A stretch of DNA of 57,115 nt from Enhydrobacter sp. (GTDB lineage Bacteria; Pseudomonadota; Alphaproteobacteria; Reyranellales; Reyranellaceae), in assembly GCA_026126105.1 (NCBI GenBank), contig JAHCJV010000034.1, positions 1 to 57,115 on the forward strand, written 5' to 3'. The position numbers and the translations under genes were made by a program. The notes under the pieces were generated by a model. The model did no database searches. It saw only the letters and a program-made list of their open reading frames with translations, and was not told the DNA's origin. Shown piece by piece: positions 39,449 to 47,680 of the stretch; within the stretch, counting starts at the first letter, position 1, and the number at the start of each line of letters is the position of its first letter.

Positions 39449-40333
39449 GTGGCGTCACCGGTCGCCCAACTCCCCGACGCCCAATTGGGGCCGCTGCTCG
39501 CGGCCTACGATGCGTCGGTTCGTGCCCGCCGCTGGAATACGTTGCTGGTGGCCGCCTGCATAGTGGTGGCTGTCGCCCTGTCGTCGGTGTCGGCCGAGGT
39601 TGACCTGGTCAAGTTCTTCGCAAATCTCGGTAACTTCACGAGCTATCTCGGCCGGCTTTTCTACCTCGATGGTGGTGCGCTGGTCTTCACCGATCCCGTC
39701 GAATGGTACTGGGGGCTGGCACGCTGGCTACGGCTGCTCGCCGAGACCCTGCTGATGGCCTATGTCGGCACGGCGCTGGGCGCGATCGGCGCCTTCTTCC
39801 TCTGCTTCCTGGCCGCGGCCAATGTCTCGCCGCGGCCGTGGCTGCGCATGCTGGTGCGGCGCTTCTGCGAGCTCTGCCGCACCGTTCCGGAACTGGTCTT
39901 CGCGCTGATGTTCGTGATCGCATTCGGATTAGGGCCGATGGCCGGCGTGCTGGCCGTCGCCATCCACTCGCTCGGGGCGCTCGGCAAGCTCTTCGCCGAG
40001 GTGGTCGAGAACATCGACATGAAGCCGGTCGAGGGCGTAACCGCGACGGGGGCGCATTGGACGACGGCGATGCGCTACGGTGCGCTGCCGCAGACCCTGT
40101 CGAACTTCGTCAGTTACACGCTGCTGCGTTTCGAGGTCAATGTGCGGGGCGCCACGGTCATGGGCTTCGTCGGCGCCGGCGGCATCGGCATGGACCTCGT
40201 CGAGGCGATCCGCAAGTTCTACTACTCCGACGTCTCGGCAATTCTTCTCCTGATCGTTGCCACCGTCATGGTGATCGACACGCTGACCGGCGTGGTCCGC
40301 CATCGGCTGATCGGCCTCGAGGAGCGTCGCTGA
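39449..40333 (+). CDS. phnE: phosphonate ABC transporter permease PhnE (first)
   Basis: The 294-residue protein begins at GTG 39449, 6 bases after phnD. It has five to six helices; the LAETLLMAYVGTALGAIGAFFLCFLAA segment, CRTVPELVFALMFVIAFGLGPMAGVLAVAIHSLGALGKLFAEVVENID (coupling loop) and VRGATVMGFVGAGGIGMDLVEAIRKFYYSD are characteristic of PhnE. Its stop codon shares a base with the start of the second phnE. Two phnE copies would pair as a heterodimer. Confidence 0.93.
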   Translation: MASPVAQLPDAQLGPLLAAYDASVRARRWNTLLVAACIVVAVALSSVSAEVDLVKFFANLGNFTSYLGRLFYLDGGALVFTDPVEWYWGLARWLRLLAETLLMAYVGTALGAIGAFFLCFLAAANVSPRPWLRMLVRRFCELCRTVPELVFALMFVIAFGLGPMAGVLAVAIHSLGALGKLFAEVVENIDMKPVEGVTATGAHWTTAMRYGALPQTLSNFVSYTLLRFEVNVRGATVMGFVGAGGIGMDLVEAIRKFYYSDVSAILLLIVATVMVIDTLTGVVRHRLIGLEERR

Positions 40334-41190
40334 TGGTCTCTCGCATTCCGGTCGACACGGCGGCGGTCCGCGCGCGCCATCCCCACCATTTCGGCGGATC
40401 GGACCGACGCCGCCGGTTCACGCTGGCGATGGGCGTCGCCGCTGCGGTGCTGTTGCTGTACGGCATGGCGCAGCTCGGCTTCTTCGACGGCAAGTTCATC
40501 GCGGGGCTGGGCAAGCTCGGCGAGATTGCCGGCCTCATGGTGCCGCCCAACCCCGGCGACTGGGCCCATGTCCGCATCTACCTCATGTCGCTAATCGAGA
40601 CAGTGGCCATCGCGCTGCTCGGCACGCTGACCGCGGCGGTCCTCGCCGTGCCGCTCGCGCTGCTCGCGGCCAAGAACGTGACGACGGCGCGTATCCTGCA
40701 CTTCCTGTCGCGCCGCTCGCTCGATACCATTCGCAGTGTCGATATCCTGATCTGGGCGCTGATCTGGATCAATGTGGTTGGACTTGGCCCCTTCGCGGGC
40801 GTGCTGGCGATCATGACCTCAGACATCGGCAATTTCGGCAAGCTGTTCTCCGAGGCAATCGAGGCCGTGGACCGCAAGCCGCGCGAAGGCATCATCTCGA
40901 CGGGCGGCGGCGCCATCCTGGGCGTCCGGTTCGGCATCCTCCCCGAGGTCTTCCCCGTGCTGGCGAGCCAGGTACTCTACTTCTTCGAGTCGAACACCCG
41001 CTCGGCGACCATCATCGGCATCGTCGGCGCCGGCGGCATCGGACTGCACCTCGCCGAGGCAATCCGCACCCTGGAGCTGCAGCAGGCCTCGTTCATCATC
41101 CTGATGATCCTGATCGCTGTCGCCGCGATCGACATGGTTTCGAACCAGCTCCGCTTCGCGCTGATCGGCCGCCGGGCTCGGCTGGCATGA
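40333..41190 (+). CDS. phnE: phosphonate ABC transporter permease PhnE (second)
   Basis: The 285-residue second permease has helices around 33-50, 80-110 and onward, with LIETVAIALLGTLTAAVLAVPLALLAAKNV, the loop RSVDILIWALIWINVVGLGPFAGVLAIMTSDIGNFGKLFSEAIEAVDRKP and RSATIIGIVGAGGIGLHLAEAIRTLE. Its sequence differs from the first PhnE enough to suggest an old duplication, as in rhizobial phnCDE1E2. ATG 40333 overlaps the first phnE by one base. Its stop overlaps the DUF1045 start (ATGA). Confidence 0.93.
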   Translation: MVSRIPVDTAAVRARHPHHFGGSDRRRRFTLAMGVAAAVLLLYGMAQLGFFDGKFIAGLGKLGEIAGLMVPPNPGDWAHVRIYLMSLIETVAIALLGTLTAAVLAVPLALLAAKNVTTARILHFLSRRSLDTIRSVDILIWALIWINVVGLGPFAGVLAIMTSDIGNFGKLFSEAIEAVDRKPREGIISTGGGAILGVRFGILPEVFPVLASQVLYFFESNTRSATIIGIVGAGGIGLHLAEAIRTLELQQASFIILMILIAVAAIDMVSNQLRFALIGRRARLA

Positions 41191-41924
41191 GCGAGGTTCT
41201 GCCGCGCTACGCGCTTTACTATGCGCCACGTCCCGAGGAAGCCCTTGCCGTCATCGCCAGCCAGTGGCTGGGCTGCGCGCCGGACGCCCGCATGCACCGG
41301 TTGCCGCTGTCGTCGGGACTCGATCCGCGACGCCTGGCGGAAATCACGGCGGAGCCGCGCCGCTACGGCTTTCACGGCACGCTGAAGGCACCGATGGCGC
41401 TGATCGAGGAGGTGTCGGAGATCGACTTTCTCGCGGCGGTCGGTCGCTTTGCGGCGGGCAGGCGCAGCTTCAACACGCCGCCGCTCGCGCTGGCCGAACT
41501 GTCGGGCTTCATGGCCCTGGTGCCGACCGCGCGCTCACCCGAGCTGCAGGATTTTGCCGACCATTGCGTCATCGAATTCGACGAATTCCGCCGACCCGCA
41601 GGCCAGGAAGAGTTGGCGCGGCGGCGCGCGGCCGGACTTTCGCCACGTCAGGACGAGCTCCTGTTGCGCTGGGGTTACCCCTACGTCCTCGAGGAATGGC
41701 GCTTCCATCTGACGCTCACCGGCCGGCTAGCCGATGCGGCCGAGCGGACGGTGGTGACCAACGCCCTGCGTCAGCGGTTTTCGCATCTGGTCGACCGTCC
41801 CCTGCCGGTGCGCGATCTCTGCGTCTTCAAGCAGGCCGCACCGGATCAGGCCTTTACCGTGCTGGAGCGCTTCAAGCTCGGCGTCGGACGGCCGACGAAG
41901 GTTGAAGTCTGGCGATCAAGCTGA
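41187..41924 (+). CDS. DUF1045 phosphonate-operon protein, 2H-phosphoesterase fold
   Basis: The 245-residue protein belongs to the DUF1045 family found in many phn operons. Two HxT motifs are visible, FHGTLKAP (H63, T65) and FHLTLTGR (H174, T176), the pattern of 2H phosphoesterases, which open 2',3'- or 1,2-cyclic phosphates. In the C-P lyase pathway the cyclic 5-phosphoribosyl 1,2-phosphate must be opened; PhnP does that in E. coli, and PhnP is not in this locus. DUF1045 is therefore the likely replacement; this is an inference. The last 53 bases overlap the convergent phnN gene. Confidence 0.85.
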   Translation: MSEVLPRYALYYAPRPEEALAVIASQWLGCAPDARMHRLPLSSGLDPRRLAEITAEPRRYGFHGTLKAPMALIEEVSEIDFLAAVGRFAAGRRSFNTPPLALAELSGFMALVPTARSPELQDFADHCVIEFDEFRRPAGQEELARRRAAGLSPRQDELLLRWGYPYVLEEWRFHLTLTGRLADAAERTVVTNALRQRFSHLVDRPLPVRDLCVFKQAAPDQAFTVLERFKLGVGRPTKVEVWRSS

Positions 41925-42444
41925 CGAAGGCGCGCGCCGCCGTTTCCAGGGCGCCGTCGTTCAGGATCGTGACCAGGCGCGGGTCTGTCATCTCGAAGGT
42001 CTCGCCTCGGCCCAAACGCGCGGCGGTGGCGCTCTCGCTTTCGCGCCGCCGCGCTGACAGGCGCTCGGCCAGCCGCTCGGGTGGCGCCGTGATCAGCACG
42101 GGATGGGTATCGTCATCGATCCCGCCCAGCTTCAGGTAATGCTCGCGCGATCCCGACACCACGACGGTGACACCGGCGTTGCGCCAGCCATGGATCTCGC
42201 GGCCGATGCCATAGTGATTGCCGTGGGCCTCCCAATGGAAGGCGAACAGCGCGCGCTGGCGGCGCAGGGCGAACTCGGCATGCGTCAACGCAATATGGTT
42301 CTCGCCGCCCGCATCGGCCGGACGGGTGATGTAGCGGTGCGCGAAGGCGACCGGCATGTCGGGGGGCAGCATTTCTCGCGCAAGGTTCATGACGGAGTCC
42401 TTGCCCGCTCCGGACGGTCCCATGACGTAGATGAGAGGCGTCAT
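41872..42444 (-). CDS. phnN: ribose 1,5-bisphosphate phosphokinase PhnN
   Basis: PhnN phosphorylates ribose 1,5-bisphosphate to PRPP, the last step of C-P lyase. The 190-residue protein has the P-loop GPSGAGKD near the N-terminus, YITRPADAGGENHIALTHAEF and a guanylate-kinase-like core, all typical of PhnN. ATG 42444 is fixed by the P-loop near residue 9. Its ribosome site region is covered by the long inverted repeat at 42447-42508, so translation may be controlled or coupled. Its 3' end overlaps DUF1045 by 53 bases on the other strand. Confidence 0.92.
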   Translation of the reverse strand: MTPLIYVMGPSGAGKDSVMNLAREMLPPDMPVAFAHRYITRPADAGGENHIALTHAEFALRRQRALFAFHWEAHGNHYGIGREIHGWRNAGVTVVVSGSREHYLKLGGIDDDTHPVLITAPPERLAERLSARRRESESATAARLGRGETFEMTDPRLVTILNDGALETAARAFVSLIARLQPSSAVRRRA

Positions 42445-42446
42445 GT

Positions 42447-42508
42447 TCTTCCGGACCGCGAGCGTCCCGCTCGCTCATGAGCGAGCGGGACGCTCGCGGT
42501 CGGGAAGA
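42447..42508 (-). repeat. 62-bp REP-like inverted doublet between phnM and phnN
   Basis: The DNA from 42454 to 42501 is a perfect 48-bp palindrome centred on TCATGA (42475-42480). With one mismatch (42453/42502) it extends to 42447-42508. Each arm holds its own small hairpin: a 7-bp stem of GCGAGCG and CGCTCGC around a 3-base loop, at 42458-42474 and 42481-42497. Two such units back to back are the arrangement of REP elements. The element occupies most of the phnM-phnN gap; I see no other copy in this window. Confidence 0.8.
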
Positions 42509-42520
42509 TATGAAAGGTCA

Positions 42521-43666
42521 TCAGACGACCCGCTCGCCTTCGCGCCACACCGCGCGGACCATGGGGGCATCGCCCAGCATGCGCACCCGGACCAGATCGG
42601 CGCGCTTGTCTGGGGCGATCTCGCCGCGATCATTGAGGCCGACGGCGCGCGCGGGATTGACCGAGGCCAGCCGCACGGCGTCCGGCAGGTCGATGCCGGC
42701 GTCGGAGTCTGGCAGCTTGAACACGCCTTCCATCAGGCTCGCCGGCACGTAATCCGACGACAGGATGTCGGCCTGCCTGGCGCGGATCAGATCGATCGCG
42801 GCGATGTTGCCGGAATGCGATCCGCCGAGCACGAGATTCGGTGCGCCGACCAGCACCGCCAACCCGGCGTCGCGCGAAGCCTCGGCCGCTTCCCAGGTGG
42901 TCGGGAACTCGGCGATCGTCATGCCGTTGCGCACCGCTTCCTCGACGTGCTCGGCCGTGGCATCGTCGTGACTGGCGAGCGGCAGGGCGCGGGCCTGGGC
43001 GCGCGAGACGATCTCTTGGCGGTGCTTGACGGCGTTGCGATGGTGCAGCTCGAGCGAGCGCAGATGGAACTCCTCGAACTGCGCCTCGGTCATGGCGAAC
43101 TTGCCCATGTAGTATTGCTTCAGCTTGGACGGATCGAGGAACTGGCGTTGGCCGGGCGTGTGGTCGTTGATCGAGATCAGCCCAACCAGCGGCAGGTCGA
43201 TCCAGCGGTCGACGGCCTCGATCGCGTCGTCCGGCGTGATCTCGCAACGCAGGTGAAGGCGATGCTCGGCGCGGGTCATGCGCCGTTCGCTCGCCTCGCA
43301 GATCGCTTCGACCATGCGGGCGCGGTTCTGCACCCGGTCGGTATCGCCGCGCACGTCGCCCAGGGAGAGCGAGTCGAACACCGTCGTAATGCCGCCGGCG
43401 GCGACCTGCGTATCGTGCGCCATCACGGCCGGCACCGCCGGCCACTTTACGCCCGGCCGCGGCGAGAAGTGCTTCTCCAGATTGTCGGTGTGCAGCTCGA
43501 TCAGTCCGGGTACCAGCGTGTCTCCCTCAAGGTCGATGGCGCTGGCGGCGCTGGATCGGCCGCGGCTCACCTCGACGATCTGGCCGCCCCGCACCACGAC
43601 AGTACCCTCAAAGGCGGCGTCTGCGGTCACGACCAGGCCATTGGTCAGGATGATCTCCGCGCTCAT
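42521..43666 (-). CDS. phnM: alpha-D-ribose 1-methylphosphonate 5-triphosphate diphosphatase PhnM
   Basis: PhnM removes pyrophosphate from the ribosyl triphosphate phosphonate intermediate. The 381-residue amidohydrolase has LVPGLIELHTDNLEKHF with the metal His, HDTQVAAGGITTVFDSLSLGD, SINDHTPGQRQF, LASHDDATAEH and SSDYVPASLMEGVF, matching the family. ATG 43666 overlaps the phnL stop by 4 bases (ATGA). It is the last core gene before the REP-like element. Confidence 0.95.
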   Translation of the reverse strand: MSAEIILTNGLVVTADAAFEGTVVVRGGQIVEVSRGRSSAASAIDLEGDTLVPGLIELHTDNLEKHFSPRPGVKWPAVPAVMAHDTQVAAGGITTVFDSLSLGDVRGDTDRVQNRARMVEAICEASERRMTRAEHRLHLRCEITPDDAIEAVDRWIDLPLVGLISINDHTPGQRQFLDPSKLKQYYMGKFAMTEAQFEEFHLRSLELHHRNAVKHRQEIVSRAQARALPLASHDDATAEHVEEAVRNGMTIAEFPTTWEAAEASRDAGLAVLVGAPNLVLGGSHSGNIAAIDLIRARQADILSSDYVPASLMEGVFKLPDSDAGIDLPDAVRLASVNPARAVGLNDRGEIAPDKRADLVRVRMLGDAPMVRAVWREGERVV

Positions 43667-44361
43667 GGCTGTGCTCCGGGCAAAGCGACGTTGTGAAGAC
43701 GGGTGGCGACCGCATCGCGCACGGTCGTGTCGTGGAAGATGCCGACGATCGCCGTGCCTGCTTCGCGGCGTTGGCGAATGAGATCGATGACGCCGTCGCG
43801 ATTGGCCGTGTCGAGCGACGCGGTCGGCTCGTCGAGCAGCAGGACCGGATAATCGGCAATCAGCGAGCGTGCGATGTTGACCCTCTGCTGCTCGCCGCCG
43901 GAAAACGTAGCGGGCGGCAGGGCCCACAGCCGCGCGGGAATGCCGAGCAGGCCAAGCAGGAACTCGGCCCGGCGGCGCGCCTCTTCCGCCGGAGCACCGC
44001 GCCGCACCATCGGCTCGGCCACGACGTCGACCGCGCCGATCCTCGGGATCACGCGCAGGAACTGGCTGACGAAGCCCATCGTGTGGCGACGCACGTCGAG
44101 CACGACTCGCGGCTCGGCGCCGACCAGCTCGACCCATTGGTCGCGATGACGGATCTGTATCGACCCGGACTGCGGGCGGTAGTTGCCGTAAAGCGAGCGC
44201 AGCAGGGTGCTCTTGCCCGCGCCGGAGGGGCCGACGAGGGCCAGGCACTCGCCCGGCGCCACGGAGAGGGCGACGTCCTGCAGCACGGGCAGGGCCAGGT
44301 CGCCCTGGGCGTGCATGACGAAAGCCTTGTTGAGGGCGGAGACGCGAAGGACGGGGAGCAT
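43663..44361 (-). CDS. phnL: C-P lyase accessory ABC-type ATPase PhnL
   Basis: PhnL is an ABC-like subunit tied to the C-P lyase core complex rather than to transport. The 232-residue protein has Walker A GPSGAGKST, the segment FVSQFLRVIPRIGAVDVVAEPM typical of PhnL, signature FSGGEQQRVNIAR, Walker B VLLLDEPTASLD and the switch His FHDTTVR. ATG 44361 lies 5 bases after the phnK stop; the frame is open upstream, but the start here gives the standard PhnL beginning LRVSALNKAF. Confidence 0.94.
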   Translation of the reverse strand: MLPVLRVSALNKAFVMHAQGDLALPVLQDVALSVAPGECLALVGPSGAGKSTLLRSLYGNYRPQSGSIQIRHRDQWVELVGAEPRVVLDVRRHTMGFVSQFLRVIPRIGAVDVVAEPMVRRGAPAEEARRRAEFLLGLLGIPARLWALPPATFSGGEQQRVNIARSLIADYPVLLLDEPTASLDTANRDGVIDLIRQRREAGTAIVGIFHDTTVRDAVATRLHNVALPGAQP

Positions 44362-44366
44362 TGTCG

Positions 44367-45140
44367 TCACACCGGCAGGATCGAGGCGACGAGCATCTGG
44401 GTGTAGGCATGCTGCGGATCGTCGAGCACCTGGTCGGTCAGACCGTCCTCCACGACCTTCCCGCCCTGCATGACCATCAGGCGATGGGTCAGCAGCCGCG
44501 CGACGCCGAGATCGTGCGTCACCAGAACGGCGGAGAGATGGAAGCGGTCGACCAGCCCGCGCAGCAGGTCGAGCAGGCGGGCCTGCACCGAAACGTCGAG
44601 GCCGCCGGTCGGCTCGTCCATGAATACCAGCCGCGGTTCGCTGACCAGGTTGCGGGCGATCTGCAGCCGTTGCCGCATGCCGCCGGAATAGGTCGTCGGC
44701 CGGTCGTCGAGCCGATCGAGGTCGATCTCGACCCGGGCCAGCCAGTCGCACGAGGTCTGGCGGATGGTGCCGTAATGGCGCGCGCCGATCGCCATCAGCC
44801 GCTCGCCGATATTGGCGCCGGCGCTCACGCCCATGCGCAGGCCCTCGCGCGCATCCTGGTTGACGAAGCCCCATTCGGTGCGGGCGAGCAGACGGCGGCG
44901 CGCTTCGCTCAAGCCGTGGACATCGACGGTGCCGGCCGCAGCCGATTCGTAGGTGACGGTGCCGCCGTCGGGCGTCAGGCGCCCGGCGAGGCAATTGAGC
45001 AGCGTCGTCTTGCCCGAGCCCGATTCGCCCACGATCCCGAGCACCTCTCCGGGCCACAGCTCGAAGCTCACGTCACGGCACGCGATTCGTTCGCCGAATC
45101 GCTTGGTGACACCGCGCGCCGAGAGCAGAGGGGCGCTCAC
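44367..45140 (-). CDS. phnK: C-P lyase ABC-type ATPase PhnK
   Basis: PhnK binds the PhnGHIJ core and couples ATP use to the reaction. The 257-residue protein has Walker A GESGSGKTT, the PhnK-type segment LLARTEWGFVNQDAREGLRMGVSAGANIGERLM, signature YSGGMRQRLQIARN, Walker B LVFMDEPTGGLD and switch His THDLGVARLL. ATG 45140 overlaps the phnJ stop as ATGA, which fixes the start. Its order after phnJ matches other C-P lyase operons. Confidence 0.95.
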   Translation of the reverse strand: MSAPLLSARGVTKRFGERIACRDVSFELWPGEVLGIVGESGSGKTTLLNCLAGRLTPDGGTVTYESAAAGTVDVHGLSEARRRLLARTEWGFVNQDAREGLRMGVSAGANIGERLMAIGARHYGTIRQTSCDWLARVEIDLDRLDDRPTTYSGGMRQRLQIARNLVSEPRLVFMDEPTGGLDVSVQARLLDLLRGLVDRFHLSAVLVTHDLGVARLLTHRLMVMQGGKVVEDGLTDQVLDDPQHAYTQMLVASILPV

Positions 45141-45994
45141 GGGGCCTCCTTCCCTTGCGCCTGCGCGCCTTGGCGTTCCTGGCAGTAGTCGGTGTCGGAG
45201 CAGACGTAGAGCCGCTTGCCCTCGTCATCGACGATCATCTCGTCTAGGAACGACTCGCGCGAGCCGCACAGCGCGCAGCATTCGGTCCAGCGCTCGATCT
45301 CGAACGGATGATCGTCGAAGTCGAGGCTCTTCACCGGCGTGTAGGGCGGTACGGCATAGATGCGCTTCTCGCGGCCCGCGCCATAGAGCTGCAGCGCCGG
45401 ATTGCGGTCGAGCTTGGGGTTGTCGAACTTCGGAATCGGCGACGGGCTCATCATGTAGCGCCCGTTGACCAGCACCGGATAGTTGTAGGTCTTGGCGATG
45501 CGGCCGTGCCGCGCGATGCTCTCGTACAGGCTGACCTGCATCACGCCGTATTCGGACAACGCGTGCAGTGTGCGCGTCTCGGTCTCGCGCGGCTCGAGCA
45601 TGCGCAGCGGCTCGGGGATCGGCACCTGGAACACGAGGATCTGGCCTTCCTTGAGCGGTGTCTCGGGTACGCGATGGCGGGTCTGGATGACCGTCGCCTC
45701 CTCGGTGCGGGTCGTGGTCGCGACGTCGGCAACGCGAGCGAAGAAGCGGCGGATCGAGACGGCGTTGGTGGTGTCGTCGGCGCCCTGGTCGATCACCTTC
45801 AGCGTGTCGTCCCGGCCGATGATGGCGGCGGTCACCTGAATGCCGCCGGTGCCCCAGCCATAGGGCAGCGGCATCTCGCGTCCGCCGAACGGCACTTGAT
45901 AGCCCGGCACCGCCACAGCCTTGAGAATGGCCCGGCGGATCATCCGCTTGGTCTGCTCGTCCAGGTAAGCGTAGTTGTAGGCGCCATCCGGCAT
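45137..45994 (-). CDS. phnJ: alpha-D-ribose 1-methylphosphonate 5-phosphate C-P lyase PhnJ
   Basis: PhnJ is the radical-SAM enzyme that cleaves the carbon-phosphorus bond. The 285-residue protein begins MPDGAYNYAYLDEQTKRMIRR and has GRIAKTYNYPVLVNGRYMMSP. The cluster and radical cysteines are C240, C243, C265 and C271, the spacing found in E. coli PhnJ (241, 244, 266, 272), so the enzyme should be active. ATG 45994 leaves a 7-base gap to the phnI stop; the longer open frame upstream reads over phnI. Confidence 0.96.
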   Translation of the reverse strand: MPDGAYNYAYLDEQTKRMIRRAILKAVAVPGYQVPFGGREMPLPYGWGTGGIQVTAAIIGRDDTLKVIDQGADDTTNAVSIRRFFARVADVATTTRTEEATVIQTRHRVPETPLKEGQILVFQVPIPEPLRMLEPRETETRTLHALSEYGVMQVSLYESIARHGRIAKTYNYPVLVNGRYMMSPSPIPKFDNPKLDRNPALQLYGAGREKRIYAVPPYTPVKSLDFDDHPFEIERWTECCALCGSRESFLDEMIVDDEGKRLYVCSDTDYCQERQGAQAQGKEAP

Positions 45995-46001
45995 GATCGA
46001 T

Positions 46002-47093
46002 CTACTCCGCCGCCTGCTGCAGTCGCGCCTCGACTTCGGCACGCAGCGTGCGCACCACGACGAGTTCGGACTGGAAGTCGACGTAATGCGGCAGCTTGAG
46101 ATGCTGCACGAAGCCGGAGGCCTCGACGCTGTCGGAGTGTGCCAGCACGAACTCCTCGTCCTGCGCCGGCGCAGTCGCGTTCTCGGACAGTTCCCCCGCG
46201 CGCAGCGAGCGGTCGACCAGCGCCATCGACATCGCCTTGCGCTCGGCGTGGCCAAAGGCCAACCCATAGCCGCGGGTGAATTGCGGCGGCACGTCGTGCG
46301 AGCCGGCAAACTGGTTGACCATGTCGCATTCGGTGACGTCGATCTCGGCGATCTCGATCGCGAAGCCCAGCTCCTCGGGCACGAACGACACCGGCACCGC
46401 GCCGAAGCGGATCTCGCCGACGAAGGGATGGTTGTTGCCGTAGCCGCGCTGGGTCGAGTAGGCGAGCGCGAGCAGGAAGCCCTCGTCGCCGCGCGCCAGG
46501 TTCTGCAGCCGCACCGGTCGCGACGCCGGAAGCGTGAGCGGTGTGCGGGTGATGTCCTGTGCCGGTGCGTCGTTTTCGGCGGACGGCGGCGGCTCGAGCA
46601 TGCCTTCGCGCTCGAGGATGTCCCCGACGCGTGGCAGATCGTTCGTCGTATCGACTGGCGCCGTCGGCGCGGCAGGATGCTCCCCGTTCGCCATCAACGC
46701 GAAGTCGAGCAGGCGGTGGGTGTAGTCGAAGGTAGGTCCGAGCACCTGGCCGCCCGGCACGTCCTTGAAGGTCGAGGAAATGCGCCGCTCCGCCACCATG
46801 CGGGCGGTGTCGATCGGCAGCGTGTCGCCGAAGCGCGGCAGGGTGGTGCGGTAGGCGCGCAGCAGGAAGATCGCCTCGACCAGGTCGCCGCGCGCCTGCT
46901 TGATCGCGAGCGCGGCAAGCTCGCGGTCGTAGCACGAGCCCTCGGTCATCACGCGATCGACGGCGAGCGCGAGCTGCTCGTCGATCTGCCGCAGCGAGAG
47001 TTCCGGCACGTCGCGGTCGCCGCGCCGCCGGTCGGCGAGCAGCTCGAGCGAGTGCTCGATCGCCGTCTCGCCGCCCTTGACTGCCACATACAT
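46002..47093 (-). CDS. phnI: C-P lyase core subunit PhnI
   Basis: PhnI is the nucleosidase-type core subunit that, with PhnG, H and L, moves the phosphonate onto ribose triphosphate from ATP. The 363-residue protein opens MYVAVKGGETAIEHSLELLADRRRGD, as PhnI does, and contains GGQVLGPTFDYTHRLLDFAL, the RGDEGFLLALAYSTQRGYGNNHPFVGEIR segment and ECDMVNQF. ATG 47093 is two bases from the phnH stop; the frame upstream overlaps phnH/G. Confidence 0.95.
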   Translation of the reverse strand: MYVAVKGGETAIEHSLELLADRRRGDRDVPELSLRQIDEQLALAVDRVMTEGSCYDRELAALAIKQARGDLVEAIFLLRAYRTTLPRFGDTLPIDTARMVAERRISSTFKDVPGGQVLGPTFDYTHRLLDFALMANGEHPAAPTAPVDTTNDLPRVGDILEREGMLEPPPSAENDAPAQDITRTPLTLPASRPVRLQNLARGDEGFLLALAYSTQRGYGNNHPFVGEIRFGAVPVSFVPEELGFAIEIAEIDVTECDMVNQFAGSHDVPPQFTRGYGLAFGHAERKAMSMALVDRSLRAGELSENATAPAQDEEFVLAHSDSVEASGFVQHLKLPHYVDFQSELVVVRTLRAEVEARLQQAAE

Positions 47094-47095
47094 GC

Positions 47096-47680
47096 TCAGG
47101 CCTCCACGACGATGCTGCGCGGCAGCGCCAGCAGGCTGGCGCCGGAGGTGAAGACGACGTCGACGCCGCAGGGGAACAGCGCATGGTTGGCCGCCCATTC
47201 GGCCCAGAACGAGGCGGGCACCCCTGCGATGGAGATCTCGGCGCGCGTCTTGATCCCGGGCCCGCGAATTGTCCGCGTCTCGCCGCTCGTGAGCGTCGGC
47301 ACCTCGATCACCAGAGTGGCGGAGCGATCGGGATAGGGATCGGTGCCAATGGCGAAGCCGTCGAGCAGAGGCGTGCGGCCGGGTGTCACCACGGCGAACA
47401 GCGCATCGGCTTCGCGCATCGCGATCCGGGCGCCGGTGTGAAAGCGCACGAAATCGCGGACGGCAGGGACGTCGAATGCAGGTTCCAGCCAGAGCGGCGT
47501 GTCGCGATCGACAAGAGTGAGCACGAAGGCGGTCGCTGCATGGCTGAGCGGTACGACGCCGGTCGGCGCTTCCGGCAACGTGACGATCCGGCCGGGATGG
47601 GAAAAGGCTTCGAGAATCGCGCGAAACAGGCGCTGGCTGTCGTGCGCCGGATCGGCGAGACCGGGGGCGATGTCGGTCAT
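47096..47680 (-). CDS. phnH: C-P lyase core subunit PhnH
   Basis: PhnH is a structural core subunit of the C-P lyase complex. The 194-residue protein has DSQRLFRAILEAFSHPGRIVTLP, DTPLWLEPAFD and FWAEWAANHALFPCGVDVVFTSGASLLALPRSIVVEA, all typical of PhnH. ATG 47680 overlaps the phnG stop by 4 bases. Length is normal for the family. Confidence 0.94.
   Translation of the reverse strand: MTDIAPGLADPAHDSQRLFRAILEAFSHPGRIVTLPEAPTGVVPLSHAATAFVLTLVDRDTPLWLEPAFDVPAVRDFVRFHTGARIAMREADALFAVVTPGRTPLLDGFAIGTDPYPDRSATLVIEVPTLTSGETRTIRGPGIKTRAEISIAGVPASFWAEWAANHALFPCGVDVVFTSGASLLALPRSIVVEA

Noticed and set aside
42431..43696. A 421-codon plus-strand frame opposite phnM
   Set aside because: It runs through the REP-like palindrome and is the mirror of phnM; nothing recognisable.
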